Positions 58,118 to 64,000 of a DNA stretch of 64,000 nt are shown in pieces. The notes below the pieces were generated by a model, which saw nothing but the letters and a program-made list of their open reading frames with translations, was not told where the DNA came from and did no database searches. Location: the NCBI GenBank assembly GCA_016801885.1, contig CM028894.1, positions 12,289,741 to 12,353,740 of the forward strand. The letters are read 5' to 3'. The stretch is from Toxotes chatareus (taxonomy: Eukaryota; Chordata; Actinopteri; Toxotidae). The translations under genes were made by a program, and so were the position numbers. The first letter of the stretch is position 1. Each line of letters begins with the position of its first letter.

Positions 58118-58335
58118 CTTTGTGTTTTAAGTTTTTAAGGTGTCTGCTCATCACGGGGTCGGAGTTGATAATGAATTTGCCAACTCCTGAGCTGGCCTTG
58201 AAGAGGACCATGGATGTTTCTGCACAATACAGAGATAGATACATTTCAAAGAAATGTTTGATGAGTTTTTGGGGGAAGAGGCGCTTCACACACATTTGCT
58301 TCTCAAGGTCTTGGACGACTTTGAAATGAACATGA
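58118..58335 (-). CDS. Candidate isolated coding exon, unassigned
   Basis: On the minus strand a good acceptor (CTCTTTCTTTCAG) opens a 218-base frame that ends at AAAG|GCAAGT, the consensus of a GC-AG donor. It encodes about 72 residues, with KVVQDLEKQMCVKRLFPQKL near the start and SSGVGKFIINSDPVMSRHLK near the end. Third codon positions favour G and C and the composition looks protein-like. I could not name the family, and no partner exon was found nearby, so the rest of the gene would have to lie beyond the right edge of the window or in exons I missed. It could also be a chance frame or an old gene fragment. Confidence 0.35.
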
Positions 58336-62235
<3,900 letters not shown>

Positions 62236-64000
62236 CAGCAAACCCTGCAACAGATGAGTTATCTTTACCTTCAGGAATCTCTACAAACGGCCCGGTCTCC
62301 AAGGGGAGGAAAAGAGGATTCTGAATGCCGCCATTTTTCACCTCAGAGTGCTGATTTTTGGTGTTGTTGTTGTTGTTGATAATTTTTCTGAAAGTGCTGT
62401 ACCCAGAAGATAATGTCTTATCAGTTGACCTCTGTGAGCTCTTTGCAGAGTGATGCTTTTAAGTCATCTGCTGTCTTTGATCAACTGTGGTTTGGGTAAC
62501 AGCAAGTGTGCTTTAAGTACCACAAAAATCACCCTCAGTCTAACACCATCAGATTAAGAAACTGCACACACTATCATGCTGGTGGCGAGATGGACCTCAT
62601 CCATTAAAGAGTCTATAGTATGATTCTGCATCATACAGTAACAGATATAACATCTTCAGGGGAAGGTAGAACAGAATGCTCTATTCCTCCCTCGTTTCAC
62701 TTTGAATAGATTTCCACCCTCATCATGAACAGGACTCCTGAGTTAATTACATTAAATGGAAATACTCCTGAACTATCAGAGTTAGCAACATACCACACAC
62801 TTGCTTGTATTCTCTTCATGTTGTTTTCTTTTTTTTTATATATATATATGGTATGTATTATTAGTTGGATGGGGGATTTGTGCCAAATGAGCCACCTAGA
62901 TACTCAACCATAGGAAGCAGATTCATAACGTGGCCTAGTTAAAGGTTTTCTGCTGTTTGCATCCCAATCTGGTCAAACTTTCCCAAGATGTAGCTTGTAA
63001 GAACGTGTATGTTGTTGTTAAGGAACAGTTTTTCCTGTGCCCCCAGTAGGTGGTCTCTTTATGAATATCATTACACATCCCCATTCAGGGGCGGCGAGAC
63101 ATTGTTATTTCTTGTACACCATATTTATCACAATGTTCACTGCTAAATTTGGGAGGTGATGTTTATGCTCACTGTGGTTTTAGACCTTTATATATTTACT
63201 GAGAGATGCAGCTGTGATGTAAAAGTAATTGCTGACATTAAGGAGAGGTTGTAACATATAGGAGACAGTCTGTGATTTGAAACTTTTAAATAATTATCTC
63301 ATAAAATAAATGTCCAAATCAAATGCAAACCTATTTTCTCACACAGCAGTAAATGATGCACTTACATTTGTCTTCAATTCATCATGGACAATGTTAGGAC
63401 TTCATCCAGAGGTGTATCCACAGGCAGGTCCGGTCAAGGGAATGGGGCTCCACTGTGTGGGATAGAGGCTCAGGGCATGGTCCCCTGTCCTCAGGCTGGG
63501 CTTCCATGTGCTGCTGAAGCAGTTAGGTCCTCAGATTGATGGCAAGACAGTGAGTTTATGACATGTGTCGCCGTGAACGACACATGTGAGGGCGGCTCTC
63601 GTCTTGACTGGGCCTCCTGACGACCACTGATCCCACATTTGTAGTTGGCGCTATGCCAAAGCTAATGAGAGGAGTGCTAATCCTGATGTGGTATGGGACT
63701 TGTAGTTTACACATGGCTGATAATTCAGAACAAGGAGCAACCCTCTCTGGTTTCCGTCTTAAGACTCTTTGGTGGAGGAATGGCCCCAGTGCACGTTAAT
63801 TTAGCCTGAAAGTATGTGCCTAAATGGAAAAAGCATGTGCAGGCATCAATACAAACTAGCCTCCAATGCTAACTCGATAGCTGCTTTGCTGCCAGAAAGC
63901 TTATTGCACCTACTCTTTGGAGAGACTTTATGAAGCCTTCTAAACTGTTCTCTGATGTTCCCCAGTCGGTCCCAGCAGTGCTCCTTTCACACACACCTGT
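62236..64000. other. Non-coding sequence at the right end
   Basis: No supported exon, tRNA or mobile element. A short perfect inverted repeat (ACATGTGTCG and CGACACATGT, loop of 7) lies near 63560-63586. A (TTG)n run is at about 62360-62376 and an (AT)n run at about 62839-62850. Confidence 0.5.

Overview
The window looks like nuclear DNA of a teleost fish, most likely a percomorph. The genes have compact GT-AG introns, there are eukaryotic tRNA genes and vertebrate-only families, and several fragments match repeats common in teleost genomes. All calls come from reading exons, splice sites and protein motifs by eye; no database was searched.

Layout, left to right. (1) 1-5520 (+): 3' nine exons of dennd11 (LCHN/KIAA1147), with a 2 kb 3'UTR to an AATAAA at 7607. 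(2) 7727-15958 (-): a 16-exon FGD-family RhoGEF/PH/FYVE/PH gene, closest by eye to fgd4 (frabin), convergent with dennd11. (3) 16.7-20.03 kb: a cluster of five intact tRNA-Leu(CAG), three tRNA-Gln(CTG) and several tRNA relics, arranged in inverted and direct repeats. (4) 20472-30678 (+) mapk11 (p38 beta) and 34208-37840 (+) mapk12 (p38 gamma), head to tail with identical exon structures, the same order as in mammals. (5) 38796-40929 (+) and 43634-48393 (+): two related immunoglobulin-domain genes of CEACAM-like type, with 3 and 10 Ig domains. Most of these domains carry an unusual extra cysteine pair. One product is probably GPI-anchored, the other secreted. (6) 49383-53208 (-) rpap3 and 54146-55949 (+) atp23, divergent across a 0.9 kb shared promoter region. 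(7) 56-64 kb: mostly gene-free AT-rich DNA, with one unassigned candidate exon on the minus strand and a possible poly(A) polymerase-like 3' fragment on the plus strand.

The genes do not form one pathway. The p38 pair is one functional unit (stress MAP kinases). dennd11 and the FGD gene both encode GTPase regulators. rpap3 (R2TP/HSP90 co-chaperone) and atp23 (mitochondrial metalloprotease) are housekeeping genes. All complete gene models below close in frame from start to stop across every splice junction, which is the main support for the coordinates. The most unusual parts are the Ig genes, including an internal four-exon duplication, and the tRNA cluster.
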